Source: Cytophagales bacterium
Lineage (GTDB): Bacteria; Bacteroidota; Bacteroidia; Cytophagales; Spirosomataceae
Direction: 5' to 3'
DNA length: 64,000 bases
Assembly: GCA_013298125.1 (NCBI GenBank)
Contig: JAAFJP010000001.1
Location: forward strand, 238,581 to 302,580
In this document: piece after piece, positions 18,201 to 26,621 of the stretch
Layout: the number at the start of each line of letters is the position of its first letter
Numbering within the stretch: position 1 is the first letter of the stretch
The notes under the pieces: model-generated
The model's input: the letters and a program-made list of their open reading frames with translations, nothing else
Database searches by the model: none
What the model was told of the DNA's origin: nothing
Translations under genes and position numbers: made by a program

Positions 18201-18351
18201 GACAGGGACAAATTTATTCCTTAGCACACCATTTAGAGGTTATGACCCTGATGCTTTATCATTTGGTTCTGGTACTAACCTAATCGGTTTTGTTGGAAGA
18301 AATAATCCCGCTACTCGCAGTTTTCAATTGACTTTAAATTTTGGACTATAA
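15262..18351 (+). CDS. SusC/RagA-type TonB-dependent outer-membrane transporter, pair 2
   Basis: This 1029-residue protein has a signal peptide (to about residue 26, GWSQ), a carboxypeptidase-regulatory-like domain (VAGKVTESDNTPLPGVSI), the plug signature (SLDEVVVTALGFSQEKKSLG, VTALQGQVAGAIISGGGGDP, FVIDGIII, NDIEAISILKGPAATALYGL) and a barrel ending LTLNFGL. It is clearly a different lineage from pair 1, with VTALGF in place of VVIGST. Downstream genes are a SusD-like_2 protein and a small lipoprotein, so it is the pump of a second uptake system. Confidence 0.95.
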   Translation: MKKLLLNKLRWLCLCMGVLATHTGWSQDRQVAGKVTESDNTPLPGVSIIIKGTTRGTTTASDGTYKISVKEGATLTFSSLGFEKKEVKVGNQSTLNVSLTSSTSSLDEVVVTALGFSQEKKSLGYAVQEVKSEAIQNSGQSNLVTALQGQVAGAIISGGGGDPGAGTNIILRGITSLSGGSNNQPLFVIDGIIISNATEGGNPLPSAGTNAVNSNEQFGNTNRAADINPNDIEAISILKGPAATALYGLRASNGAVVITTKSAKAGKMTVDVTIQGGISQIAKSPRIQTRFVQGRVGEYIQEDDPGQRSIFRSFGPLAGPNDVIYDNFRNFFQTGVTSRNNIAIGKGSDKGNIRLSLSYNYDKGITPFTDFKRMTAKVNGLRHLTNKLTVSGSFSYSNSGGNRAPSGDKSVFSSLSYWPNSYDVNDFQKPDGTQNNITFGVVDNPKYLMLKAPRIDNNDRIIADATVQYKLTPWLTAKYQLTYDTYSETRTRLVDSTFDVGSQVKGWLTSEYLNFREINSNFYLTATKNFTEKINGSLMVGNAIVDSKQPDGYYDRGEGWKAPFTRDISSFRNVITRPYSPQHFRIISYFADAKLNINDNLYLNVTGRNDIVSTLPAQNRSFFYPSASLSYLFTENLPKNSFINYGKLRLSWAQVGKSTGPYVSGIYYDFTPNFPFGGTTPGFRRISSTAEPDLKPERTTSIEIGTELRLLKNRLSIDATYFTMDSRDQIVRAPVANSSGFSAYFTNIGLIRNSGVELLLRASLVKQKGFSWDVTINASKQSGEVIEMPDYLKEITYYDNGVTALKVRQGSKIGDLWGFDYSRSPDGQVIIGTNGLPVLDQTQQKVMGNALPDWLGGLTNTFTYKGLSLSFLLELRQGGDVTDLAEVNSIRNGITQLTERRYERAVFNGVLKNADGSFTPNTNAVVLDDNYYRAFLFYGWGGVAIQDASWFRVRNVNLGYALPDAIAKKTPFKRGIRATLTGTNLFLSTPFRGYDPDALSFGSGTNLIGFVGRNNPATRSFQLTLNFGL

Positions 18352-18386
18352 TCATTGAAAACCAATGATTTACAAATATTTTGAAC

Positions 18387-19814
18387 ATGAAAAATATCAA
18401 AAAAATATCTAAATATATCCTCATGGTTTGGGCATTTCTGACCATGAGTAGCTGCAAAGATTTCTTAGAAATCAATGTAGATCCAACGCTCAAAAGTGAC
18501 ATCACACTTCAAGAGTTGTTACCAACTTTGCAGTTTTATACAGGCGAAACGTCGTACAGTTTTGCTTATATTGCGTGCCAGTATATTCAACAGATTGGAA
18601 GTAACACGGGTGGAGGAGGAACTGATGCACAAGCGGAGTCAGAGAATGGCGGAGGATGGACTAATTTTTATCTTAATGTTATTCCACACGTTAATTTAAT
18701 GATTACCAAAGGGCAAGAGCAAAATGCTCCTGGGTATGTGGGTATTGCCAAAGTGCTTTTGGCTTACAACATGGCAATTGCAACCAATACATGGGAGAAT
18801 ATTCCTATATCACAAGCTGACAAAGGTTTAGAAAAAAACTTTGCTCCCGCATACGATACGCAAGAAACAGTTTATGCAAATATTCAAAAAACCTTGGATG
18901 AAGCCATCGTAGAGTTAGCAAAATCAGGCACAAAACCAAGTACAGACGACTTGATTTATGGTGGTGATTTGACAAAATGGACAAAGGCGGCTTATACCTT
19001 GAAGGCTCGTTATGCTCTTCATCTTACTAAAAAAGGAGCAACAAAAGCCGCTACGGATGCTTTGGCAGCTATTCAGAGAGGTTTTGCAAGTAATGATGAT
19101 GATTTTCAGTTGGGGTACAATAGTCGTAATTTAAGCCCTTGGTATAGTCGTGTGGCTTTGGCAAACAATACTGGTAATTTAACTATAACGCATTCAAACA
19201 CACTAATCGGTGCTATGAATGCCAACAAAGACCCACGATTGCCAATTATTGCAACTTTAAGAAGAAATCAGACAGTTTATACAGGTGTAACCCCAGGTAG
19301 AGGAAGTGGAGCAACGGTTGATTTTAGTACAACCAGTTGGCATTCGAGAATTACCTCTCCAATCGTATTTGCTACTTTTTCAGAAGCAAAAGCCATTGAA
19401 GCCGAAGCTCGTTTTATCTTGAATGGTGGAAATCTGACCAGCACAGGAAGTAACCAAGCGGCTTATGATGCTTATTTGGCGATTGCTCAAAGCAACATGA
19501 CAAAATTAGGGGTTGTAGCTTCTGAAATAACGAAATACCAAACCCAAGCAAATGTTGCGGTAACACCTGCAAAATTGACTTTACCCATCATTTTATCTGA
19601 AAAATATAAGTCAATGTTCTTGATTGGTGATTTCTGGAATGACGTTCGTCGATATGATAATGTTTTGATTCCCCTTCCAGAGCAACTCAATATTGAATTG
19701 AAAGGGCTTTGGATTCAGCGAATGCGTTATCCTGTTTCGGAACAAACCCGCAACGCTGACGTAACCAAACAAAACTTCAAAGGTCCTACTGAAATTATGT
19801 GGGCGTTTAAATAA
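18387..19814 (+). CDS. SusD-like (type 2) surface lipoprotein, pair 2
   Basis: The 475-residue lipoprotein starts at ATG 18387 (a TTG two codons upstream is less likely) with a signal peptide and lipobox MSSC. The body fits the SusD_like-2 family rather than classical SusD: DFLEINVDPTL after the Cys, LPTLQFYTGETSY, ATNTWENIPISQA, KGLEKNFAPAYDTQETVYA, and WNDVRRYDN and PVSEQTRNADV near the end. The protein binds the substrate of the adjacent SusC. It follows susC by 35 bases. Confidence 0.9.
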   Translation: MKNIKKISKYILMVWAFLTMSSCKDFLEINVDPTLKSDITLQELLPTLQFYTGETSYSFAYIACQYIQQIGSNTGGGGTDAQAESENGGGWTNFYLNVIPHVNLMITKGQEQNAPGYVGIAKVLLAYNMAIATNTWENIPISQADKGLEKNFAPAYDTQETVYANIQKTLDEAIVELAKSGTKPSTDDLIYGGDLTKWTKAAYTLKARYALHLTKKGATKAATDALAAIQRGFASNDDDFQLGYNSRNLSPWYSRVALANNTGNLTITHSNTLIGAMNANKDPRLPIIATLRRNQTVYTGVTPGRGSGATVDFSTTSWHSRITSPIVFATFSEAKAIEAEARFILNGGNLTSTGSNQAAYDAYLAIAQSNMTKLGVVASEITKYQTQANVAVTPAKLTLPIILSEKYKSMFLIGDFWNDVRRYDNVLIPLPEQLNIELKGLWIQRMRYPVSEQTRNADVTKQNFKGPTEIMWAFK

Positions 19815-19839
19815 TCATCAACATTAATTATTTTAGAAA

Positions 19840-20289
19840 ATGAAAAAATACATAGCAATATTATTTCTAATAACTACGATGTCGAGTTGTTATAAAGAAA
19901 ACGAAATTGTCCCAGATGTTTTGGTAAGTAAAGGTAAGATTGCCAATATCTCCGTTTTTTGGGCAGGGACTACCAGATTGACAACCTCGGTAACAGTTGA
20001 CGGTGCAAGCACAGTACCTCTTACGGTTGAATATATTTCAGAAGAACCAGTAAAAGAATTTAGGTTATATACCAGAAATGGTACGACTGGAACATTTGTA
20101 TTACAGACAACCGTTCCGTTAGCTTCGGCAGGTGTGAAATACGATGCCAGACTTCGGAATAATGTGGCTACGTTTAATGTTACAGCCCCAAGTGCAAAGA
20201 ATGCCACTGTTCAGTTTGCCTCAGAAGTAGTAACGACTAATGACTTACTTTCTGCCCAACGGACAGTTACGGTGAGGTCGAAACCGTAA
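19840..20289 (+). CDS. Small lipoprotein accompanying susCD pair 2
   Basis: The 149-residue protein has a lipoprotein signal with lipobox MSSC (about residue 17) and a beta-rich, Thr/Val-rich body without a recognised catalytic motif. It begins 25 bases after the SusD-like gene and is followed by the shared terminator, so it is the last gene of the operon. Small lipoproteins in this position often serve as surface substrate-binding accessories, which is only inferred here. Confidence 0.7.
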   Translation: MKKYIAILFLITTMSSCYKENEIVPDVLVSKGKIANISVFWAGTTRLTTSVTVDGASTVPLTVEYISEEPVKEFRLYTRNGTTGTFVLQTTVPLASAGVKYDARLRNNVATFNVTAPSAKNATVQFASEVVTTNDLLSAQRTVTVRSKP

Positions 20290-20300
20290 ATTATTTCATA

Positions 20301-20337
20301 AAAAAGCCCTTTAAATTTTGTTTTAAAGGGCTTTTTT
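20301..20337. terminator. Bidirectional terminator between susCD operon 2 and glycosidase
   Basis: AAAAAGCCCTTTAAA and TTTAAAGGGCTTTTTT form a stem of about 15 bp with a small loop. T tracts follow on both strands. It separates the convergent genes ending at 20289 and 20336. Confidence 0.85.
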
Positions 20338-21235
20338 ATTTCTTCAAAATCATCAAAATATTACTCACCGCTCGCTCTCCGTAATGGTCAAATTGTTTAT
20401 TATCACATGGATAATTGACTACACCATCGAAAGGCTGTCCTTTGATATACATCGTTGTAGAACCTCCACCGTCTAAATTAATGGCATCTTTACACCCTAA
20501 CATTCTGGATAAATAAGTTAATTCATGCAAATTCATGCCTTGTGCCATGGCGTTTCTTCCATCCACAGTTATCAATAGCAAATTATCATCATTCGTTACA
20601 CAGGCACAGGTACGTGGGTGACGGTTGTTGTTGAAGGCGTTTATCCGAAGTTCTTGTTCTTCGTTGTTATACATCAACAAAGGACCCGTTACCAGTATAT
20701 TTTTTTGAGGTAAAGATTTTTCCCAATAATGCTTTTCTCCTCCACTTACAATTTTGAAATTGTTATCATCAATCGTGATGGCAGACATACTGTGTTCGGG
20801 CATGAGTTTACTGGGAGCATAGGAAGCGGAGTCCAAAATCTTTTTATTTATCTTGATAAAATCAACTGAACCACCCCGTCGTGTACTAAAAAAACCGCCA
20901 TTGATAGCTCCAAGAGCATTATTTTCGATAGCCAACGCACTGGTAGGTTTTAATTTACGTAGGGTATCTCCTTCGGGAATCGACATATCAGCAGAAGCAA
21001 GAGCAAAGCGAAGGTTTTTATTATTGAGTTTTGTTTGAAGAATACTGACGTATTGATTAGAACAAAAAAGTTCTTTTTGATTGAAGTGATAGCTTTTCCA
21101 AGTGAGTCCATTTCCCAAATCAGTAGTCACCCATCTGACGTAGGTGAGCATCAGTGAGTCGGCGTAATTTTGAGCAAAACTTGTAAACGAAACTACGGTA
21201 AGGCAATATGCAGTTATTAAAAACCGCTTCTTCAT
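20336..21235 (-). CDS. Secreted phosphodiester glycosidase family protein (NAGPA-like)
   Basis: The 299-residue protein has a signal peptide (to about residue 21, SFAQ) and the NAGPA-type phosphodiester glycosidase domain: GAINGGFFSTRRG, HPRTCACVTNDD, LLITVDGRNAMAQGMNLHEL and DAINLDGGGSTTMYI. The family founder is the human enzyme that removes GlcNAc from GlcNAc-1-phospho-mannose. Bacterial members act on periplasmic or exopolysaccharide phosphodiesters. It converges with susCD pair 2, so it may act on the same substrate, but it is not in the same transcript. Confidence 0.88.
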   Translation of the reverse strand: MKKRFLITAYCLTVVSFTSFAQNYADSLMLTYVRWVTTDLGNGLTWKSYHFNQKELFCSNQYVSILQTKLNNKNLRFALASADMSIPEGDTLRKLKPTSALAIENNALGAINGGFFSTRRGGSVDFIKINKKILDSASYAPSKLMPEHSMSAITIDDNNFKIVSGGEKHYWEKSLPQKNILVTGPLLMYNNEEQELRINAFNNNRHPRTCACVTNDDNLLLITVDGRNAMAQGMNLHELTYLSRMLGCKDAINLDGGGSTTMYIKGQPFDGVVNYPCDNKQFDHYGERAVSNILMILKK

Positions 21236-21282
21236 TTTTTAAAATACTTAGGTAAAATCTTGATATTCACGAAGATAACGAA

Positions 21283-21317
21283 AAAGTCTCCTCAAAACGT
21301 ATTTTTGAGGAGACTTT
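21283..21317. terminator. Terminator behind the AbiEii-like gene
   Basis: AAAGTCTCCTCAAAA (21283-21297) pairs with TTTTTGAGGAGACTTT (21302-21317), with a T tract on the minus strand. It ends the minus-strand pair that stops at 21332 and lies upstream of the glycosidase gene. Confidence 0.75.
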
Positions 21318-21331
21318 GAGTAAACGGTAGT

Positions 21332-21946
21332 TTATTCAAGCATCTTTACTGTTTTCACAATTTCAGTTTTTACGTTTTGCCAAGTTATATTTTCATCAAA
21401 TAAAATAGGGTCGGCATTGTTCTCAGCATCTTCAAAATAAGTAAGGCTTTTTATGACATGAAAAATCTCATATTGCTTGAATTTTTCTCTGAACAATTGG
21501 ATAATCTCATCCAGAGGCATGATTTGAAGTAGAAAATAAATATCATAAAAATCTTTTTTACTTCCTCTTTGGGTTACAGCTTTCAATTTCATCGGAGCAA
21601 TATCACGTATGTCCAACATTCTGACCTGTTCATCCAATATCGTAGGAAATAGAATCGGATAGGACATTTTTACAAAATCTACTTTGATATTATCTATGGT
21701 AGAAATAACCATTCCACTTCCTTCTGACACTATCGAAAAATCATATTTTTCGCTCATTTTTTCAATGATTTCATTTGGGTCAAATGGCTCTGGTGTGAAT
21801 AAATCAAGGTCAATGGAAACACGATGACCTAACTGCAAAGCAAGTGCAGTTCCACCTACCAAATAAAAAGAACTAAGCATCGGTAACGACATTAATTCCT
21901 TTAATAATCCCAATGTTCGGGGTTCGATTGTGCGAGTTTGTAGCAT
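21332..21946 (-). CDS. AbiEii-type nucleotidyltransferase (possible toxin)
   Basis: The 204-residue protein has the nucleotidyltransferase signature LVGGTALALQLGHRVSIDLD (29-48; GG31-32, metal-binding Asp46 and Asp48, then LF) and a downstream KLKAVTQRGSKKDFYDIYFL, as in the AbiEii/AbiGii toxin family (PF08843). AbiEii proteins are type IV toxins that modify tRNA; related proteins may do other nucleotidyl transfer. Its start lies inside the preceding gene, so the two are translationally coupled. Toxin action is inferred. Confidence 0.85.
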   Translation of the reverse strand: MLQTRTIEPRTLGLLKELMSLPMLSSFYLVGGTALALQLGHRVSIDLDLFTPEPFDPNEIIEKMSEKYDFSIVSEGSGMVISTIDNIKVDFVKMSYPILFPTILDEQVRMLDIRDIAPMKLKAVTQRGSKKDFYDIYFLLQIMPLDEIIQLFREKFKQYEIFHVIKSLTYFEDAENNADPILFDENITWQNVKTEIVKTVKMLE

Positions 21947-22185
21947 CGGAATTCTGTGATAGCCGTTTCAAAAAAAACAACACAATATGATAAAGTACGC
22001 TTGTCTAAATACCGTGCATTGAGAAGAGATTTCTTTGCAGTTTCCTTCCCGTAAAACCTAATCATTTCATTAAACTCATCAAACCTTCCACGTAACGTAA
22101 TACGCTCAATGACAGAGGATTGGTGTTTGAGTAGGTCTATTTGGGCAATATCAAAATCCCAAAAAAGTGATGGACGAAGTTGCAT
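21901..22185 (-). CDS. DUF6922-like partner of the AbiEii-type protein
   Basis: The 94-residue protein starts LRPSLFWDFDIAQIDLLKHQ and continues with IERITLRGRFDEFNEMIRFY and LDKRTLSYCVVFF, a pattern I associate with the DUF6922 family that precedes AbiEii-like genes in many Bacteroidota. It overlaps the nucleotidyltransferase by 46 bases in another frame. By position it is the candidate antitoxin, although it lacks the winged-helix AbiEi layout I would expect of the classical partner. Confidence 0.7.
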   Translation of the reverse strand: MQLRPSLFWDFDIAQIDLLKHQSSVIERITLRGRFDEFNEMIRFYGKETAKKSLLNARYLDKRTLSYCVVFFETAITEFRCYKLAQSNPEHWDY

Positions 22186-22304
22186 ATTTTAACTCATCTT
22201 GTTTAATTATATTCTTACAAAAATACAATGTATGCCAATGGGTAAGTTTTTCATATCACAAAGATAAGGAATTTATGAATAATGAAAAGTGACACTACTA
22301 ACCT

Positions 22305-24140
22305 CTACTCCACCGTAACCGACTTAGCTAAATTTCTCGGCTGATCGACATTACAACCACGCTTAATAGCAATATGATAAGACAATAATTGCAAAGGAAT
22401 CGTAGCTAATAACGGAATCAACGCATCATGTGCCGCTGGGATTTCGATGGTATAATCCGCCATTGTTGGGATTAATTTATCGCCTTCTGTCACGATGGCG
22501 ATAACTTTTCCTTTACGGGCTTTTACTTCTTGAATATTTGATACCACTTTTTCATACGAACTGTCCTTCGTCGCAATGAACACTACGGGCATTTCTTCGT
22601 CAATCAAAGCAATAGGACCATGCTTCATTTCTGCCGCTGGATAGCCCTCTGCGTGTATGTATGAAATTTCTTTCAACTTCAAAGCACCTTCCAAAGCCAC
22701 TGGAAAATTATATCCACGACCCAAATAAATGAAATTACGAGCATCTTTGAACTGTTCGGCAATGACTTTTATTTTTTCATCCAAAGCTAAAACCTTCTCG
22801 ATTTTTGAAGGAATACGCTCTAATTCAAACAATAATCTTCTGAAAGTATCTTCGTGCAAAGTGCCTTTTTTGCGAGCCACCGAAATAGCCATCAAAGCCA
22901 ATACCGTAACCTGTGCCGTAAAGGCTTTGGTCGAAGCCACGCCAATTTCAGGTCCTGCGTGGGTATAAGCCCCTGCGTGTGAGGCTCTTGGAATGGACGA
23001 CCCTACCACATTACAAACTCCAAGTATCGTTGCTCCCTTCGATTTTGCCAATTCAATTGCCGCCAAAGTATCAGCCGTCTCGCCCGATTGAGAAATGGCA
23101 ATAACAAAATCACCTTCTTTGATAATCGGATTCCTATAACGGAATTCTGAGGCGTATTCTACTTCTACGTTGATTCTGGCTAATTCTTCAAAAATATACT
23201 CAGCCACCAAACCTGCGTGCCAAGATGTACCACAAGCTACAATGACAATACGTTTGGTTTTTGCTAACTTATCAATATAATCTCTCAAACCACCTAACAT
23301 TAAATGTCCACTGTCGGCATTGACACGTCCACGCATACAATCGGCTACTGAGCGAGGTTGTTCAAAAATTTCTTTCAACATAAAATGCTCAAAACCACCT
23401 TTCTCAATCGCCTCCAATTCCATTTCAAGTGTCTGAACGTAAGGCGATTGCAGAATATTGTCAATGTTTTTGATAGTCAAAACACCTTCATTTACTACTG
23501 CCAATTCATAATCATTCACATAGATTACTTCGTTGGTATATTCGATAATGGGCGTTGCATCAGAAGCAAAGAAGAATTCACCTTCTCCTACTCCAATCAC
23601 CAATGGCGAACCTTTGCGGGCAGCAATCAATTGGGTAGGTTTGGTTGCATCCATAATTACGATGGCATACGCTCCCACGACTTCTTTCATCGCTAAACGA
23701 ACCGCCTCCTCCAACAGACAACCTGTATTTTGTTGAATATCCTCAATGAAGTGAATAAAAACCTCTGAGTCTGTATCAGAATGAAAAACATGACCTTTTG
23801 AAATCAAATTCTTTTTGATAGAGTCATAATTTTCAATAATTCCATTGTGGATAATGGCTAAATTTTCAGTAGATGAATAATGCGGGTGAGCGTTTTTATC
23901 ATTCGGCTCTCCGTGCGTTGCCCAACGGGTGTGACCGATACCTATGGTACTTTTTAGGTTTTCGCCTTCCAAGGTCGCTTCAAGGTCTTTTACCTTTCCT
24001 TTTTTCTTATAAACATTTAATCCATTGTTTAAAAGTGCCACACCTGCACTATCGTAACCACGATATTCTAAACGTTTTAATCCCTTGATAATCAATGGAT
24101 AGGCTTCACGATGCCCAACATAAGCGACAATTCCGCACAT
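22305..24140 (-). CDS. glmS: Glutamine-fructose-6-phosphate aminotransferase (isomerizing)
   Basis: The 611-residue enzyme starts MCGIVAYVG, with catalytic Cys2 of the class II glutaminase domain, followed by HTRWATHGEPNDKNAHPH. The C-terminal half has two SIS sugar-isomerase domains (ACGTSWHAGLVAEY, SQSGETADTLAA, EGALKLKEISYIHAEGYPA) and ends QPRNLAKSVTVE as expected. It makes glucosamine-6-phosphate for peptidoglycan and LPS. I see no ribozyme leader upstream. Confidence 0.97.
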   Translation of the reverse strand: MCGIVAYVGHREAYPLIIKGLKRLEYRGYDSAGVALLNNGLNVYKKKGKVKDLEATLEGENLKSTIGIGHTRWATHGEPNDKNAHPHYSSTENLAIIHNGIIENYDSIKKNLISKGHVFHSDTDSEVFIHFIEDIQQNTGCLLEEAVRLAMKEVVGAYAIVIMDATKPTQLIAARKGSPLVIGVGEGEFFFASDATPIIEYTNEVIYVNDYELAVVNEGVLTIKNIDNILQSPYVQTLEMELEAIEKGGFEHFMLKEIFEQPRSVADCMRGRVNADSGHLMLGGLRDYIDKLAKTKRIVIVACGTSWHAGLVAEYIFEELARINVEVEYASEFRYRNPIIKEGDFVIAISQSGETADTLAAIELAKSKGATILGVCNVVGSSIPRASHAGAYTHAGPEIGVASTKAFTAQVTVLALMAISVARKKGTLHEDTFRRLLFELERIPSKIEKVLALDEKIKVIAEQFKDARNFIYLGRGYNFPVALEGALKLKEISYIHAEGYPAAEMKHGPIALIDEEMPVVFIATKDSSYEKVVSNIQEVKARKGKVIAIVTEGDKLIPTMADYTIEIPAAHDALIPLLATIPLQLLSYHIAIKRGCNVDQPRNLAKSVTVE

Positions 24141-24221
24141 AAGTTTTTTAGTTTCTTAGTTAAAAGGGTAATGTTTCGTAAGTCTTTGATTATGAGGAAA
24201 TTAATTGAATATCAAAAAAAT

Positions 24222-24259
24222 AACCCTAATCCCTAACCCCTAATCCCTGACCCCTATCT
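24222..24259. repeat. Tandem AACCCCTAATCCCT words
   Basis: TAACCCTAATCCCTAACCCC followed by TAATCCCTGACCCC is a 7- to 14-bp tandem of CCCTAA words upstream of glmS. The same word family encodes the first residues of the MFS protein at 60856-60893. No opposite arm is evident here. Confidence 0.6.
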
Positions 24260-24280
24260 GCAATATATTACCACAAAAAT

Positions 24281-24315
24281 AAAGCGGAGAGTTCAGATTA
24301 TGAACCTCCGCTTTG
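24281..24315 (-). terminator. Terminator of the DUF4270 gene
   Basis: AAAGCGGAGAGTTCA and TGAACCTCCGCTTT pair over about 13 bp with one bulge, loop GATTA, and the minus strand runs into TTTATTTTTG. It lies 26 bases behind the DUF4270 stop. Confidence 0.75.
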
Positions 24316-24340
24316 GATTAATTTATTAAAAGGTAAAAAT

Positions 24341-25843
24341 CTACTTCGCTACGTACGTATAATAGACCTTTAATTTTATATTTTTAGCATCAAAAATTGC
24401 TCTGTCGATATTGGGTGATACAATATTTTTTCCTGATGCAACACCTCTTTGTCCCTGTGAACTGGTCGTGAAAGTCGTTGGACTTACAATCCATCCATTC
24501 GTCTTATTTTTCCCAGCGAGTATATTCTGTAAAGAACTCGTTACATTAAATGTATAGTTCTGACTTTTTGCAAGATATGATGCTGCAGGAGATTCAAAAG
24601 GAGTAGATACAAATAATAGACTACCCTCGCCAGTAGCTGTACTTCTAACTGGGCGATTATCTTTTGTACTTTCTATCAAAACTAAATCTTGTGGTACTGT
24701 GTAAGCACTACTTTTGGGCTCTAATACTAACTCAGCCTTATTAATAGCAATATCTCTACGTTCTTTTAATTTAGCTAACGTTGGAAATTTGAGATTCAGT
24801 GCCAATCCTGCACATTCTTGAACCGCTACTTCATTATTTGATTGTGATGATTTAATGGCATCCGTAGGTTTCGATAACTTACTAAATGCACCGCCACGAG
24901 TTGTTGTTATTTTGTTAAAACGTGCAACATTTTCAGGTATTCCTGTTGTACGACTAAAAGGCAACACCCTCAAATCATTTGCCTTTGTAGTATCAACAGT
25001 AATCCGTATACTATCAGCAGTGTTCGCTTTATTTCTTAGTGTATATGTGTATTTGTAACTATAATAAATTTTCATGATAGAGCCAAAAGAAGAGAATCCA
25101 ACAATCGCTGCATTCTTGTTACTTTCTGTGGACAAAGCCATACCTCTCATAGCATTTCTGAACCCAGTCCCAATCAATGCGTCTTCTTTTTTAGAGTCTC
25201 TTTGAGAAACAATAAAATTAATAAAAGTTGGGTCGGTAATTTTAATACTCAAAGTATCAAACCGTCCTGACCCAGAAAGGATATTCCTATTTTTGATTGG
25301 TCTAACTTTTACATTCTGATTCTGACCAAGCAGATTATTCTTCAACAAAGGAGATACCGAATTACTGTAATAGATCTTGGTATAATCTAATGGAGAATTA
25401 TCAGCCAATTGAAAGACCTTAAAAGTTTGTGTTTGAAGAGTGTCTCCTTGATATAAATTATAAGGTAATACAAAACGTATGGAATCTACTTTTGTTGGAA
25501 ATTTTATCCATTTTACGTCTTTTCTTCCGTTTGTATCAACAAGCGATTTAAGAGTATCAGGATTTGAAATTTGAAAGTAGCTATTTGCTTCAACTAAACC
25601 AAGTACTGGATCAGTGTAACGTCCAACCAAGAGGCTTTCAGTACCACTGGTGACAATAGAATCTAACAAAACCGTGGAAGCATCTACCGTTAGCGTGTCA
25701 GTATAAAGTAAACCAATATCTTGCACAAACACCTCAGAACCAATCTCTTGTGGGTCATCGCAGGCTGTTAAAGTAGCAAAAAACGTAAGTAAAAGAATGG
25801 CGAATGATGTTTTACGCACCTGCCAACGCTGTGTAAAGGTCAT
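24341..25843 (-). CDS. DUF4270-family lipoprotein
   Basis: The 500-residue protein belongs to DUF4270, a Bacteroidota-specific lipoprotein family: lipobox LTAC followed by DDPQEIGSEVF, then repeated beta-rich segments with VGRYTDPVLGLVEANSYFQI. The start at ATG 25843 overlaps the upstream gene by 32 bases; a GTG at 25819 would give a typical short signal peptide and cannot be excluded. Longer frames upstream lie entirely in the preceding gene. Function is unknown; the conserved pairing with the short GT5 protein is known to me from other genomes. Confidence 0.85.
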   Translation of the reverse strand: MTFTQRWQVRKTSFAILLLTFFATLTACDDPQEIGSEVFVQDIGLLYTDTLTVDASTVLLDSIVTSGTESLLVGRYTDPVLGLVEANSYFQISNPDTLKSLVDTNGRKDVKWIKFPTKVDSIRFVLPYNLYQGDTLQTQTFKVFQLADNSPLDYTKIYYSNSVSPLLKNNLLGQNQNVKVRPIKNRNILSGSGRFDTLSIKITDPTFINFIVSQRDSKKEDALIGTGFRNAMRGMALSTESNKNAAIVGFSSFGSIMKIYYSYKYTYTLRNKANTADSIRITVDTTKANDLRVLPFSRTTGIPENVARFNKITTTRGGAFSKLSKPTDAIKSSQSNNEVAVQECAGLALNLKFPTLAKLKERRDIAINKAELVLEPKSSAYTVPQDLVLIESTKDNRPVRSTATGEGSLLFVSTPFESPAASYLAKSQNYTFNVTSSLQNILAGKNKTNGWIVSPTTFTTSSQGQRGVASGKNIVSPNIDRAIFDAKNIKLKVYYTYVAK

Positions 25844-26621
25844 AGAAACCGTCAGTATTTGTTTCAGAAACGTACTCAAATTTTTTATCTGGTAATACAT
25901 CAATAATTGTGTTAAATTTTTCTGTTGCTACTTCTGTTGGAATAATGGTTAAATCCGAGTATTCGATTCCGATTTTTATAAATCCATCATAATCTGCTGT
26001 TGATAAAGCTAATAACATATCATCATCAATATTTGGAATTCTTACTTTATCGTATAATCCCTCAAGTTCAAATTTGTGAGCAAAATCATTATCAAAAACA
26101 GAAAATACAGATTTTGAATCTTTAAAAATTACATCATCTTTATAAGTTGTTTTAAGATACAAAGGAATCAGTGCTGTCATCCAGTCGGTGCAATGAACGA
26201 TATCGGGTGACCAACCCAATTTTTTGACTGTTTCTAATGCTCCCTTGCAAAAGAAGATAGCACGGTCATCATTATCGTCATAAAATTTACCATCTTTGTC
26301 AGTAAAAACGTACTTTCTTTGAAAATAGTCTTCGTTGTCAATAAAGTAAACTTGTAAAGTAGCTAAGGGCAACGAAGCAACTTTGATAGTGACGGGCATA
26401 TCAGCATCACCCACTGGAACGGTAAAGCCTGACAATCTTACAACTTCGTGAAGACGGTTTTTTCGTTCATTAATTAAACCAAATCTTGGAACTAAAATCC
26501 TGATATCGAAACCTTTGTTCTTCATGGCAGAAGGGAGTTTTCTAATAAAATCAGCGACAGGAGTCACGGCAAGAAATGGGTCAACTTCACTGGCAACGTA
26601 AAGGATACGCAATTTAGACAT
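25812..26621 (-). CDS. GT5-only glycogen/starch synthase-like protein
   Basis: The 269-residue protein has only the N-terminal GT5 domain of glycogen synthase (KLRILYVASEVDPFLAVTPV, RILVPRFGLINERKNRLHEV, SPDIVHCTDWMTALIPLYLK). The C-terminal GT1 half is absent. The ADP-glucose-binding KTGGL of true GlgA is replaced by AVTPV at the same point. Such short proteins are widespread in Bacteroidota and annotated as glycogen synthase, but catalytic activity is doubtful. It is translationally coupled to the DUF4270 gene. Confidence 0.85.
   Translation of the reverse strand: MSKLRILYVASEVDPFLAVTPVADFIRKLPSAMKNKGFDIRILVPRFGLINERKNRLHEVVRLSGFTVPVGDADMPVTIKVASLPLATLQVYFIDNEDYFQRKYVFTDKDGKFYDDNDDRAIFFCKGALETVKKLGWSPDIVHCTDWMTALIPLYLKTTYKDDVIFKDSKSVFSVFDNDFAHKFELEGLYDKVRIPNIDDDMLLALSTADYDGFIKIGIEYSDLTIIPTEVATEKFNTIIDVLPDKKFEYVSETNTDGFYDLYTALAGA

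Noticed and set aside
24141..24340. glmS ribozyme or riboswitch
   Set aside because: The leader of glmS contains only tandem CCCTAA words; the ribozyme core is not seen and is not expected in this phylum.
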